Positions 31,733-41,202 are shown, counted from the stretch's first letter. The stretch: DNA of 64,000 nt from Nocardia alni (GCF_019038435.1 NZ_JAGPOX010000007.1:47867-111866); one strand, 5' to 3'. Numbers and translations: made by a program. Notes: generated from the sequence alone by a model not told the origin.

Positions 31733-34700
31733 TCATGCCGACATGGGACCGCTGTCGTCTTCGTCGCGGTCGAGTAGCCGAGATCGGCGGAGGGCGACCA
31801 GGTTCGCGCGTATTCCGGTGGTGAGGGGGTGTGCGGGGCTGAGCACTCGTTCGCAGTCGGCGAGTAGCGCTGTGTACGACTGGATCGCTTCGTAGCGCCG
31901 ATGGGCCGATTCGTAGGCGTGGGCCAGGTTGTTCCGGCAGGCGAGGGTGTCGGGGTGGTCGGGGCCGAGCACTCTGAGGCTGTCGTTGATGATTGCGTTG
32001 TGCAGGCGGATCGTCTGCTCGGGGCGTCGGGGGGTCTCGTCGGTTGCGATGGCCTGGTAGAGCTGGACGGCGTCGTCGAGTAGGTCCGCGGCCTGGTAGG
32101 CGTTGGCGAGATCGCGGCGGGAGGCCAGAGTACCGGGGTGGTCCGGGCCGAGCACCCGGGTCCGATCCGCGAGGACGTGCTGGTAGAGCTGGATCGCTTC
32201 AGATGTATGTCCGGCGGCGTGGTGAGCACAGGCATGGTGGTGGCGGGCGCTGAGGGTGTCGGGGTGGTCGGGCCCGAGCACTCGGGTGCGGTCGGCGATG
32301 ACATGCCGGTAGAGATCGATGGCCTCGTCCGGTTGTCCGGCGGATTCGAGAGTGCGGGCGAGACCGTAGCGGGCGCTGAGTGCGTCGGGGTGATCGGCGC
32401 TCAGCACCCGGGTGTAGTCGGCGGTCACCCGCTGGTAGAGCTTGATCGCGCGGTCGATCTCGTGTGCCGCGCTGAAGGTGCGGGCGATTTTGTCGCGAGT
32501 GATGAGGGTGCTGGGGTGGTCCGCGCCCAAGACCCGTATTCGGTCGGTCAAGACCGCCCGGTACAGCTCGATCGCTTTGTCCAGGCGCCCGGCCGAGCGA
32601 TAGGAACCGGCGAGGTTGTGGCGGGATCGAAGTGTCCAGGGGTGGTCGGGTCCGAGTACTCGTGCGCGGTCTTCCAGGACGTCTCGGTACAGCTCGATCG
32701 CTTCGGTCAGGCGTCCGGCCCAGCGGTAGGAGCCGGCGAGGTTGTGGCGGGTGGTGAGTGTGTCCGGGTGGTCCAGGCCCAGGATCCGTTGTCGCTCGGC
32801 GAGGACTTTCTGGTACAGCTCAATGGCTTTGGTGAGTTGTCCCGCAGAGGCGGAGGCGTAGGCGAGGCCGTTGCAACTGGTGAGTGTGTCGGGGTGGTCG
32901 ACACCCAATACCTGGATACGGGCCAGCAGGACGGTGTTGAACAGCGGGATCGCCTCGGTGAGGTTTCCAGCCAGATGACAGGTGTAAGCCAGCCCGTTGA
33001 GGGATGCCAGTGTTCTGGGATGCGAGGCTCCCAGAACCTGGCGGCGGTCGGCGAGCACTTCCCGGTACAGGGCGCCGGCCTCTTGGAGGCGTCCGGCGGC
33101 GCGGTAGGCATAGGCGATGTTGTGGCGGGCGGCGAGAGTTCCGGGGTGGTCGGGTCCCAGGATGTGGAAGCAGTCGTCGACGGCGGCGGCCGCGAGGACG
33201 ACCGATCGGGTGGTATCGGCGGATTCGACCAGTTGCTGTACGGCCCAGTCGCGTGCGGCAAGTACCTTCTCGACGACGGGGGTGCTGGTGGCGGCGGGAA
33301 GTCCGGTGCGCCAGAGTGCGTCGATCTGAGCGACGATGTGCGCCCCCAATTCCCTGCGGGACCATGCTTCGATGCGGTCGAACAGCAATGGCTGGATCAC
33401 CGTCATCGTGTCGGTGACGAGTTCGTCGACCAGGCCGGCGGCCTGCGCGCGTTCACGCAGGATTCTGGCGACGAGTTTGTGCATGATGACGGCCTCGCCG
33501 CCGGTCGACCAGGACAGCAGGGACGCCGACGCGCATCGGTCGAGGGCTTCCTCCATGGCCCAGTCGTGCTCGGGCACCAGAATCCGCTGTACCCCTGTGG
33601 GGGGCAACAAGATTCGTTGCACACCCGCGGGGGAGAGCATGGCCATGACCCGCAAGAGAAATGACACCTTGGTGTCGACGTCGGGGTTGTCGCCGGCGGT
33701 TTCCACGGTTTGGATGGACAGCAGGATCGCCTGTACGAGTGGTAGGGGATAGTCGTGGCCGGTTTGGCGTCTCAGGACGTGGGCGAGGGGTTGTTCGGTG
33801 AGTAGTTGCCGATAGTGGGAATAGTCCAGGTGCCGGTTGATGATCGTTGCAGCGGCCACCGACAGCGCCAGTGGCAGGTCTCCGAGGAGTTCGGTGAGGT
33901 CGTCCGCTTCGGTCTCGTTGCTCAAGCCGGTTGCCATGGACAGGTAGGTGACGGATTCGGCGCGGGTGTAGACGCCTAGACCCACGGCCTCGCCCAGGGA
34001 GGTGAAGCGGTGGATGGTGGTGGTGATGATGATCCTGGTTCGCCCGGTGACGGGAAGCAATCGCCGGATCTCGTCAGGGCCGGTGGCGTTGTCGAACACC
34101 AGAAGTCCCGGCGCTTTGCGGCTGGACAGGTAGTCCCGCAGGTGTCGAGCCGATTTCGCGGAGTCGCCGGCGGGGTCGGAAACTCCCACTCGTGCGGCGA
34201 TTTCGGCCATCCCCGTGTGCGTGGTGTCGAGGGTTCCGGCGTTGATCCAGCCGACCAACCCGTTTCCCGCATCGATTTCCTCGCGGGCGATCGCGGCGGC
34301 CAGGTGCGTTTTGCCGACTCCGCGCATCCCGGTCACGATCACCACGACTCGTGACTTGCCGAGCATCGCCCGGACCCGTCGCAACTCCGCGCGTTCGACG
34401 AAATGTGGTGGCTCCTGCGGGATCTCGCCCGCGATCACCTGCGTGATGTGGTGGTCGGGCGGGGCGTCGGCCACCGGCGGTGAGCCTCTGGATGGTTCGG
34501 CGAAAGGGGAGCCGACGAACCGGCCTCGGCGGGGCATCGGGTGCTCGGGTTCGCCGGTGATGGCGACCAGGAGATCGGCGATGTCGGTCATGGTGAAATC
34601 GCTGATGACATATCGGGTGGTGGAGTAGGAGGCCAAGAAGGACGGGATGTCCTCGATCGAGCGGCCCGGCAGTACCACGGGCAGTACTCGGCGTACCTGT

Positions 34701-35053
34701 TCGCGAAGGTTGCGGGTGAGGTTGTCACGGATGAGCGCGGCCTCGAACTGCGCGCCGCGGCCTTCTTCGGGCCGGGCGGTGCCATCGGCTCGGCGCTTGT
34801 AGTCGGGCGAGGCGACGATGACGACGAAGTCGGCGTGGGTGAGCTGCTCGATTGCCCACAGCGACCAGTCTCGTCGCTGGTCGTCGTACCAACGGTCCAG
34901 GTGGACGTCGATTCCCGCTTCGACGCGCAGAAATGTCGCGAATCGAAGCACCAGGTCTTTGTGTTCCGGTGTGTCGTGCGAGTAGCTGACAAACACCCGC
35001 GGTGACGGTTTATGGTCCGGGACGATCTCGGCTCGCCGCTCGTCAGCGCACAT
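31733..35053 (-). CDS. SEFIR - NB-ARC STAND ATPase - TPR protein
   Basis: A 1106-residue three-part protein. Residues about 18-170 form a SEFIR domain (PRVFVSYSHDTPEHKDLV, LDRWYDDQRRDW and FVVIVASPDYKRRADG), a TIR-like fold. Residues about 210-600 are a STAND ATPase with Walker A GMRGVGKTHLA (near 240), Walker B GLLVFDNA and the GLPL-like LGDLPLALSVAA. From about 625 to the end are eleven 42-residue kinesin-light-chain-type TPRs with the consensus VLGPDHPDTLxxRxNLA. In bacteria such architecture senses an invader through the repeats and uses the SEFIR/TIR domain to destroy NAD+ or make a signal. No signal peptide or membrane span is seen. It is divergent from the XRE-NB-ARC gene. Confidence 0.9.
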   Translation of the reverse strand: MCADERRAEIVPDHKPSPRVFVSYSHDTPEHKDLVLRFATFLRVEAGIDVHLDRWYDDQRRDWSLWAIEQLTHADFVVIVASPDYKRRADGTARPEEGRGAQFEAALIRDNLTRNLREQVRRVLPVVLPGRSIEDIPSFLASYSTTRYVISDFTMTDIADLLVAITGEPEHPMPRRGRFVGSPFAEPSRGSPPVADAPPDHHITQVIAGEIPQEPPHFVERAELRRVRAMLGKSRVVVIVTGMRGVGKTHLAAAIAREEIDAGNGLVGWINAGTLDTTHTGMAEIAARVGVSDPAGDSAKSARHLRDYLSSRKAPGLLVFDNATGPDEIRRLLPVTGRTRIIITTTIHRFTSLGEAVGLGVYTRAESVTYLSMATGLSNETEADDLTELLGDLPLALSVAAATIINRHLDYSHYRQLLTEQPLAHVLRRQTGHDYPLPLVQAILLSIQTVETAGDNPDVDTKVSFLLRVMAMLSPAGVQRILLPPTGVQRILVPEHDWAMEEALDRCASASLLSWSTGGEAVIMHKLVARILRERAQAAGLVDELVTDTMTVIQPLLFDRIEAWSRRELGAHIVAQIDALWRTGLPAATSTPVVEKVLAARDWAVQQLVESADTTRSVVLAAAAVDDCFHILGPDHPGTLAARHNIAYAYRAAGRLQEAGALYREVLADRRQVLGASHPRTLASLNGLAYTCHLAGNLTEAIPLFNTVLLARIQVLGVDHPDTLTSCNGLAYASASAGQLTKAIELYQKVLAERQRILGLDHPDTLTTRHNLAGSYRWAGRLTEAIELYRDVLEDRARVLGPDHPWTLRSRHNLAGSYRSAGRLDKAIELYRAVLTDRIRVLGADHPSTLITRDKIARTFSAAHEIDRAIKLYQRVTADYTRVLSADHPDALSARYGLARTLESAGQPDEAIDLYRHVIADRTRVLGPDHPDTLSARHHHACAHHAAGHTSEAIQLYQHVLADRTRVLGPDHPGTLASRRDLANAYQAADLLDDAVQLYQAIATDETPRRPEQTIRLHNAIINDSLRVLGPDHPDTLACRNNLAHAYESAHRRYEAIQSYTALLADCERVLSPAHPLTTGIRANLVALRRSRLLDRDEDDSGPMSA

Positions 35054-35100
35054 GATGTATCCCCATTTGTGTCATTTGTTCATCCCCCAGGAGACATAGC

Positions 35101-35135
35101 TCGAGACCGTGCCGATACAGCGAGCACGGTCTCGA
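35101..35135. promoter_or_regulatory. 12-bp inverted repeat between divergent STAND genes
   Basis: TCGAGACCGTGC, an 11-bp spacer, then GCACGGTCTCGA, exact. It lies 48 bp upstream of the SEFIR gene and about 285 bp upstream of the XRE-NB-ARC gene, in a 368-bp spacer that otherwise shows no gene. It may be an operator (the XRE protein is a candidate) or the stem of a structured RNA. Confidence 0.5.
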
Positions 35136-35421
35136 AACCTCAATCCGAACGAATCGGCCTGAAGATTCCGTTCGTCAGGTACCCGTGCGCGTGCACCTGC
35201 AAAACTCACAAAGTGGTAACGGAAAGGGAATATGCGGTCGCGCACCCATGTTGATCTCGAAAATCGCACGACGGTATCGCGGTGAACGAACAGATGAACA
35301 ATACCGATGCAATTGCGCGACAATACGTCGTCGATCCGGCCGCTGCCTCTGGGCAATAGCGGTTTCATGGTTTCCGAAACTGTATGGTGTGCTGTCCGCG
35401 CCCGGGGGGAACGTTGGTCAT

Positions 35422-37656
35422 ATGAACGGGGATTCCCCGGCGTTCGGGACGGAACTCCGTCGCCTGCGTCGTGAGGCGGAGATGTCGGTGGCCGCGTTGG
35501 CTGCCCGGATCCATTACAGCAAGGGGTATTTGAGCAGGGTCGAAAACGGCCGGGTGGTGGTCAACAAGCGATTCGCGGAGATATGCGACCAGGCCCTGGG
35601 GGCGGGCGGAGCGCTGGTAGTGCTGGCTGCCGCGAGCGGGCGCCGCGATTCTGTTGTGCCGGTGCAGTTTTCAGGCTTGCCGACGGTCACTCGGTGGTTC
35701 TTCGGCCGCGATGAGGAGCTGGATCTCATCCGTCGTGCGCTGTCGGCGGGGGAGCCGTCCGCCGGTGTGTGCGTATTGAGCGGGATGGCCGGCGTGGGTA
35801 AGACCATGCTGGCGCTGCGGGCCGCCTGGAGTGTCGAGGATCAATTTCCCGACGGTTGTGTCTTTTTCGACTGCCGCAGCTGTTCGCCGCCCTCGGCACG
35901 GTTGTCGACCGCGGAGATCTTGGACGCGGTGCTGCGGACTCTGGGTGTTCCGGGCGAACTCATTCCCGGTGACCTGGACGGCCGGGCCAATCTGTATCGC
36001 CATCGGCTGCGGGGTAAGCGGGTGCTGTTCGTGTACGACAACATCGGCAGCGCCGCGCAGGCGATGCCCCTGCTGCCCGCCGGTTCCGGGTGCCGGGTGT
36101 TGATCACCTCCCGGAACCGGTTGACGGCGTTGGACGACGCGGTGCATATCGCCGTCGGCGTGTTGCCGACCGATGCGGGGATTCGCCTGTTCCAGTCGAT
36201 CGCCGGCGAGCAGGTTCCCGCGGCCGACGAACCGGTGCGGCGAGTCGTCGAGCAGTGCGGAAATCTTCCGTTGGCGATACGGATCGCGGCCGCGCTGGTG
36301 CGCGATGCTCCGGCGGGAACTTTCGAGGAGGTCGGCGAGGGGCTTGCCGACGAGGCCACGCGGCTCGATGCGCTCGACGACGGTGAACGCAGCGTCTTGG
36401 CCGCGTTCGATCTGTCGTACAGAGGGTTGCCCAGCGAACTTCGGTTGCTGCTCGGTCTGCTGGCGCTGTACCCCGGGTACGAGATCGAGGCGGGCGCCGC
36501 CGCGGCGCTTGCCGGACAACCGCTCCGACGGGCCGAACGTCTGCTCCGCGGTCTGTCGGATGCGTGTTTGCTGTTTCGGACAGGCGGCGGCTATCACAAA
36601 TTTCACGATCTGGTCCGTATTTTCGCCGCCGAGCACGTTCTCACGGACATTTCGGATGCGGACCAGGCTGCCGGGCTGACCAGGCTGCTCGACTACAGCC
36701 TGGTCCGGATGGAGGCGAGCGCCGTATTCATCGCTCCCCATCGTCACCGGCGAAAGGTGGCCTATGACCATCTTCCGGGATTTTCTGATCGCAATAGCGC
36801 GCTCGAGTGGATAGAAAGGGAATGGCTCAATGTGGTCGCCTTGTGCACCCTGGCCGAAGCGTCGGGCATGCACGAGCGGTGTTATCGGCTTGCCCTTCTC
36901 CTCCGGGATTATTTTTTTCTTGCCAAGTTGTGGGATCCATGGATCGAGACCCATCGGATCGCGGCAGCCGCCGCGCGTGCCGTCCATGATCTCGGTGCAC
37001 TGGGAACTGTGCTGAACAATCTCGGTATTGCGCATGCCGAGCGGGGCGACCTATCCCTGGCTTCGGCGTACTACCAGGACGCGATATCGTTTCTGCGGCG
37101 AGCCGAGGATGTATACGGTGCGACGAACGCCGCGTGCAATCTCGCCTGGGTGGATCTGTACCTCGGCAACCATACCGGCGCGTTGCAGAGCCTGCGGAGT
37201 GCCCGGGAGTTCTACCGCCGCATCGGGGCGGTGCGTAATGCCGCGATCACACTGCGCGGAATCGCGCTGGCCGAGACGGAATTGGAGTTGTTCGAGGACG
37301 CGCTCTTACATGCCGAGCAAGCATTCACCGAAGCCGACGGCCTCGGTTTGCAGCTCGACGCCGTCATGTCGGTCAACGGTATCGCTTGGGCGCACTATCG
37401 GAGCGGGCGGCATCCGCGAGCAGCGTTGTTCTACGAGAAGGCCGTGGCGATGGGTAAGGCTGGCGATAGTCGCTACGAGGTCGCGCGCGCCATGACCGGG
37501 CTGGGAAACATTTACGCCGCGGCGGGCAGATTCGAACTCGCCGAGGCAGTCTGGGCGCAAGCGTCGGATTTCCATGCGGGCCTCGATCCGCGGATCATCG
37601 GCGAGGCTCGCGTTCGGCAGGGGCTGATCGATTCTCCGCGGCGAACGGACGGGTAG
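35422..37656 (+). CDS. XRE HTH - NB-ARC STAND ATPase - TPR regulator
   Basis: From ATG 35422, 744 residues. An XRE/Cro helix-turn-helix covers residues 8-62 (FGTELRRLRREAEMSVAALAA, then HYSKGYLSRVENGR). The STAND ATPase follows, with Walker A GMAGVGKTMLALRAA near residue 120, Walker B KRVLFVYDNIG, the RNBS-B-like CRVLITSRNRL and the GNLPLAIRIAA motif. TPR-like repeats fill residues 530-735 (LGTVLNNLGIAHAERGDLS, NAACNLAWVDLYLGN and others). It may be an ATP-driven transcription switch akin to AfsR-type proteins or the DNA-binding arm of a defence system. The DUF397 gene 246 bp downstream is its probable partner. The ribosome site is weak. Confidence 0.88.
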   Translation: MNGDSPAFGTELRRLRREAEMSVAALAARIHYSKGYLSRVENGRVVVNKRFAEICDQALGAGGALVVLAAASGRRDSVVPVQFSGLPTVTRWFFGRDEELDLIRRALSAGEPSAGVCVLSGMAGVGKTMLALRAAWSVEDQFPDGCVFFDCRSCSPPSARLSTAEILDAVLRTLGVPGELIPGDLDGRANLYRHRLRGKRVLFVYDNIGSAAQAMPLLPAGSGCRVLITSRNRLTALDDAVHIAVGVLPTDAGIRLFQSIAGEQVPAADEPVRRVVEQCGNLPLAIRIAAALVRDAPAGTFEEVGEGLADEATRLDALDDGERSVLAAFDLSYRGLPSELRLLLGLLALYPGYEIEAGAAAALAGQPLRRAERLLRGLSDACLLFRTGGGYHKFHDLVRIFAAEHVLTDISDADQAAGLTRLLDYSLVRMEASAVFIAPHRHRRKVAYDHLPGFSDRNSALEWIEREWLNVVALCTLAEASGMHERCYRLALLLRDYFFLAKLWDPWIETHRIAAAAARAVHDLGALGTVLNNLGIAHAERGDLSLASAYYQDAISFLRRAEDVYGATNAACNLAWVDLYLGNHTGALQSLRSAREFYRRIGAVRNAAITLRGIALAETELELFEDALLHAEQAFTEADGLGLQLDAVMSVNGIAWAHYRSGRHPRAALFYEKAVAMGKAGDSRYEVARAMTGLGNIYAAAGRFELAEAVWAQASDFHAGLDPRIIGEARVRQGLIDSPRRTDG

Positions 37657-37902
37657 TGATTACTTCATTATCGTCGCAGGGCAGCTTCTCGGGTGATCGG
37701 GCCGCGCGTGGCCGCGCGGTGGTGGATTCCGGGGCGTCAACCGGCGCCGGCGGAGTTGCGGTTCGGCGGTTTTCAGGTTTACGCAACTGATCGGAAACGC
37801 GAAACCCCTTCCGTGCGGAACTGCCGTGCGGTCATGATTTTCTCAGGCCGATGAACCGGCCGTTGGTGAACAGAGAAATATGCGAAAGGCTGGGTGAGGA
37901 CT

Positions 37903-38157
37903 ATGTTTTCGAGAGAAAAAGGCCGTGGCTCGGTATCTATGGAAGCCTCGACGGTGCACAGTCGGCGGGACTGGTTCAAGAGTAACTTCAGCCGTACCGA
38001 TCGTGACTGTGTGCTGGTGCGGTTCGTGGCCGGGGAAGCGCACGTGCGAGACGGCAAGAATCTGGACGGACCCGTGCTGGTGTTCACCAGGTCCGAGTGG
38101 GATGCGTTCGAGCTGGGCGTCTTTCACGGCGAGTTCGCCTTTCCACTAGGGGATTAG
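37903..38157 (+). CDS. DUF397 small protein
   Basis: An 84-residue protein with the DUF397 domain: RDWFKSNFSRTDRDCVLVRF, then AHVRDGKNLDGPVLVF and RSEWDAFELGVFHGEF. DUF397 genes in actinobacteria nearly always accompany an XRE-family regulator (WhiJ-type pairs) and are thought to act as its antagonist or partner. Here the XRE domain is fused to NB-ARC and TPR in the gene just upstream. The ATG at 37903 is preceded by GGTGAGG; an earlier GTG (37894) and a later ATG (37939) are in frame. The 246-bp gap before it has no gene. Confidence 0.85.
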   Translation: MFSREKGRGSVSMEASTVHSRRDWFKSNFSRTDRDCVLVRFVAGEAHVRDGKNLDGPVLVFTRSEWDAFELGVFHGEFAFPLGD

Positions 38158-38173
38158 TATTCCTTTGGGAATA
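38158..38173 (+). terminator. Short hairpin after DUF397
   Basis: TATTCC, loop TTTG, GGAATA, beginning directly after the DUF397 stop codon. It is a weak 6-bp stem without a T-run, but its position fits a terminator or processing site between DUF397 and the next STAND gene. Confidence 0.3.
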
Positions 38174-38363
38174 GTTCGCGTGAGTGCGGGGACAGTTCTC
38201 ACTTCGAGTATCGCGCATCGGTTCTTGTGCTCGCCACTATGTCCACACGTAGGAGCATGTGGCCGGTGCGCCGGTACCGTCCATTTTTATCCTTCCAAAT
38301 TCATAGGGTACTTCTTCCGGAGTCGAGCTCTGCGCGCGTCGTGTAAATCGGGTACCGTGAGAT

Positions 38364-40757
38364 ATGCAATCGTGGGGGCCTGACGAAGAAAATGATCTCG
38401 GCGAGTCGGGGGCAACTCGATCGCTCTTATCGGGCAACATCGGCGATGTTGTGCAGGCGCGGGATGTTCGTGGCGGGATCCATTTCCATTCTGTATCCGG
38501 ACGGTCGCAGCCGACGCCGCAGCAGTTGCCCGGGAATGTGCGCGGGTTCGTCAATCGCCTCGGTGAGATCGGGCAGTTGGACGCGGTGCTGGAGCCGGGC
38601 AGCGGGGTGTCGGTGGTGGTGATCGCGGGCACCGCCGGGGTGGGCAAGACCGCGTTGACGCTGTATTGGGCGCACCGGCATCGCAGCCGGTTTCCCGGCG
38701 GCCAGTTATACGTCAACCTGCGCGGTTACGACCCGGGCGATCCGGTGGATCCGATGGCCGTGCTGGAGCGGTTCCTGGTCGCGCTGGGGGTTCCGCCGGC
38801 AGCCATGCCGGCGGAATTGGAGGCGCGCGCCGATCTGTATCGTTCGCTGCTGGCCGAGCGCCGGGTGCTGGTCGTGCTCGACAACGCGGCAACGGTCGGT
38901 CAGGTGCGCCCGCTGCTGCCGGGCTCGGGGGATTGCCTGGTGCTGGTCACCTCTCGCAGTCGTCTGTCCGGGTTGGTCGCCCGCGACGGGGCACAGCGGG
39001 TCGCGCTCGCGCTGTTGCCCGAGCCCGAGGCTGTCGCCTTGCTGCGTGCTACCACCGCTGGTTATCGCGATCCCGACCTGGAGGTACAGGTCGCGGAGCT
39101 GGCGCGGTTGTGCGGGCGGCTCCCGCTGGCGTTGCGTATCGCGGCCGAACGCGCCGCATCCCGCCCCTATATGCCGTTGACCGATCTGATCGAGGATTTA
39201 CGGGACGAGTCCTCGCTGTGGGAGGCATTGTCGTCGGAGGCCGAGGAGGAGGCCGACGGGGTCCGTACGGTGTTCGCTTGGTCCTACCGGGCGCTGCCGG
39301 CGGATGCGGGTCGCCTGTTCCGTTTGCTGGGCGTGCATCCCGGGCCCGAGTTCGGTGCTCATGCCGCCGCCGCGCTGGCCGACCGGCCGGTGAGCGAGAC
39401 CCGCCGGTTGCTCGACGTACTGGTCGGTACATACCTACTCGAGCAGACCGGTCACGACCGGTACCAGTTCCATGATCTGTTGCGCGCCTACGCGATCGAT
39501 CAGGCGGCCGAGCACGGGGGTGAGCGCCGGGCGGCGCTGGAGCGGATCTGTACCTGGTATCTGCACACCCTGTATGCCGCGGCCGGCGCGGCGAACCTGG
39601 TGAGCTGGGGCGAGGTGGTGGTGCTCGTCGGCCCCGGGCCGAGTCCACCGCAGGAGTTCACCGACCCCGAAGCCGCCCTTGCGTGGACCGATACGGAGAC
39701 CGACAATCTGGTCGGGTCCGCCCAGGCTGCCAGCGAGGCGGGTTTGGCGGCGCTGGCTTGGCGGACGCTGGTGCTGCTGCACCGTCCGTACATGGCGCGT
39801 CACTCGGTCGATGGCTGGCTGCCGCTGGGTGAGCTGGCTGTGGCCGCCGCCGAGCAGGCAGGTGATCCGGTCGGGCAGATCGCCGCCTTGGTCGATTTGG
39901 GGACCAACTACCGACTCGCGCAGCGACTGGACGAGTCGGAGGGGCACCACCGTCGGGCACTGGCGATCGAAATCGACGACCCGGCGATGGACATCTTCCG
40001 CCGCAACGCTCTGGGCCTCACGCTCATCGCCGCCCGCCGGCTCGATGAGGCACGGGGGGTTTTCGAGCGGATACTCGCGACAGCCCGCGAGGTAGCGGAT
40101 CGAAAAAGGGTGGTCATCGCGCTGGGGAACCTGGCCGAAACCCTGTACGAGCTGGGGGATCCGGAGCAAGCCCATACGCGCATCACCGAAACGTTCGCCG
40201 CCATGCCACTGGACTACCCTGCGGGGGATCGGGCGGGATGGCTCGGCCACCTGGCGATGATCCAGCGTGCCCGCGGGCACACGGCCGAGGCATACGAGGC
40301 GATCACCGAGGCACTTGCCATCAACGCGGGCAGGGATCTGCTGTTGGAAGGATCTCTCGACTACGACCTGGGCCTTATCCATCTGGCCATGAACCAGCCC
40401 GGCCAGGCCCTGGCGCCTCTCGCGCACGCCGCGTTGTCCAATCGCCGCACCGGTACCCGTATCCGGGAGGCACTCGCCCTCGACGCCACCGGCCGGGCCT
40501 ATCAGGCACTCCACCGGCCCGACGAAGCGGCCGAGTTCCACCGCCGGGCCGCGGCCATCCACCACGAACTGCGCGACAACTGGAACCACGCCCTCGCACT
40601 GACCCACCTCGCCGACGCACTCGACAGTCTCGGCGACACCGACCAGGCCCGCCGAACCCGCACCGAGGCCCTGAATCTGACCCTCGCATACCAGGACCCG
40701 CGCGCTACACAGCTACGACATCGATTGAGTAAGGCGCTGCACGACCCCGATGCGTAG
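38364..40757 (+). CDS. NB-ARC STAND ATPase with TPRs and RGGIHFH motif
   Basis: A 797-residue protein. Residues 23-42 read SGNIGDVVQARDVRGGIHFH, a short N-terminal motif seen in many actinobacterial STAND proteins and thought to recruit an effector. The ATPase follows: Walker A GTAGVGKTALTLYWA near residue 90, Walker B RRVLVVLDNA, LVLVTSRSRLSGL and GRLPLALRIAAERAA. The C-terminal 300 residues form TPRs (ALVDLGTNYRLAQRLDES, ALGNLAETLYELGDPEQ, ALALDATGRAYQALHRPDE). No catalytic effector domain is present in the chain, so it may act through a partner. The start has only a weak ribosome site. It is the third STAND gene in 9 kb. Confidence 0.88.
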   Translation: MQSWGPDEENDLGESGATRSLLSGNIGDVVQARDVRGGIHFHSVSGRSQPTPQQLPGNVRGFVNRLGEIGQLDAVLEPGSGVSVVVIAGTAGVGKTALTLYWAHRHRSRFPGGQLYVNLRGYDPGDPVDPMAVLERFLVALGVPPAAMPAELEARADLYRSLLAERRVLVVLDNAATVGQVRPLLPGSGDCLVLVTSRSRLSGLVARDGAQRVALALLPEPEAVALLRATTAGYRDPDLEVQVAELARLCGRLPLALRIAAERAASRPYMPLTDLIEDLRDESSLWEALSSEAEEEADGVRTVFAWSYRALPADAGRLFRLLGVHPGPEFGAHAAAALADRPVSETRRLLDVLVGTYLLEQTGHDRYQFHDLLRAYAIDQAAEHGGERRAALERICTWYLHTLYAAAGAANLVSWGEVVVLVGPGPSPPQEFTDPEAALAWTDTETDNLVGSAQAASEAGLAALAWRTLVLLHRPYMARHSVDGWLPLGELAVAAAEQAGDPVGQIAALVDLGTNYRLAQRLDESEGHHRRALAIEIDDPAMDIFRRNALGLTLIAARRLDEARGVFERILATAREVADRKRVVIALGNLAETLYELGDPEQAHTRITETFAAMPLDYPAGDRAGWLGHLAMIQRARGHTAEAYEAITEALAINAGRDLLLEGSLDYDLGLIHLAMNQPGQALAPLAHAALSNRRTGTRIREALALDATGRAYQALHRPDEAAEFHRRAAAIHHELRDNWNHALALTHLADALDSLGDTDQARRTRTEALNLTLAYQDPRATQLRHRLSKALHDPDA

Positions 40758-41202
40758 CCGCCGCCATCGGTGGGGCTCACCGTGGTCGCTCAATCCCAGA
40801 TCCAGCCTCCCGCTGCATTTTTGAAGCTCCAAGCTCTGGTTTCCGACGAATCGATCGACAGAATGCAGCGGGAGGCCGGTCCTCCGGATATGCGTGAGGT
40901 ATTCCAGGTCGGACGCACACCTTGGACCAGGGCGAGTAGGTGGTGGGTCCGGCCGGGCCGGCAAGCAGGCGCTGTGGATGTGACGCTCATGTAGGTGTTG
41001 GAATCGCCTGTACGGCAGATGATTACCGGACCATGAGTGGGGGCGACCCGGCTTGGCAGCGGGTGCATGGCAGCGTCGCTGCGTCTGGCGGAGCCGATTG
41101 CGGTGTGCGGGGCCAGTCGATCTGATCGGGGGTGATGTCCGGTCGGCGGGGCTTTCGTGGTAGCGAGGTAGCGATACAGTACCCGCCGCGCACAGGAGGA
41201 AC
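40758..41202. other. Intergenic region between STAND gene and CoA ligase
   Basis: No gene is supported. The plus strand is open from 40770 to 40994, but its product has no recognised family and its codon use is poor. The region contains the 15-bp inverted repeat at 40805-40876 and, at its end, the AGGAGGA ribosome site of the CoA ligase gene. Confidence 0.4.
40805..40876. repeat. 15-bp perfect inverted repeat
   Basis: GCCTCCCGCTGCATT (40805-40819) and its exact reverse complement (40862-40876) enclose 42 bases. It lies just after the NB-ARC gene. The RNA would form a strong stem with a large loop. It could be a terminator, ends of a lost small mobile element, or a small structured RNA. Confidence 0.55.

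Noticed and set aside
40770..40994. 74-codon plus-strand ORF after the STAND gene
   Set aside because: It spans the inverted repeat, has poor codon use and no similarity to known domains.
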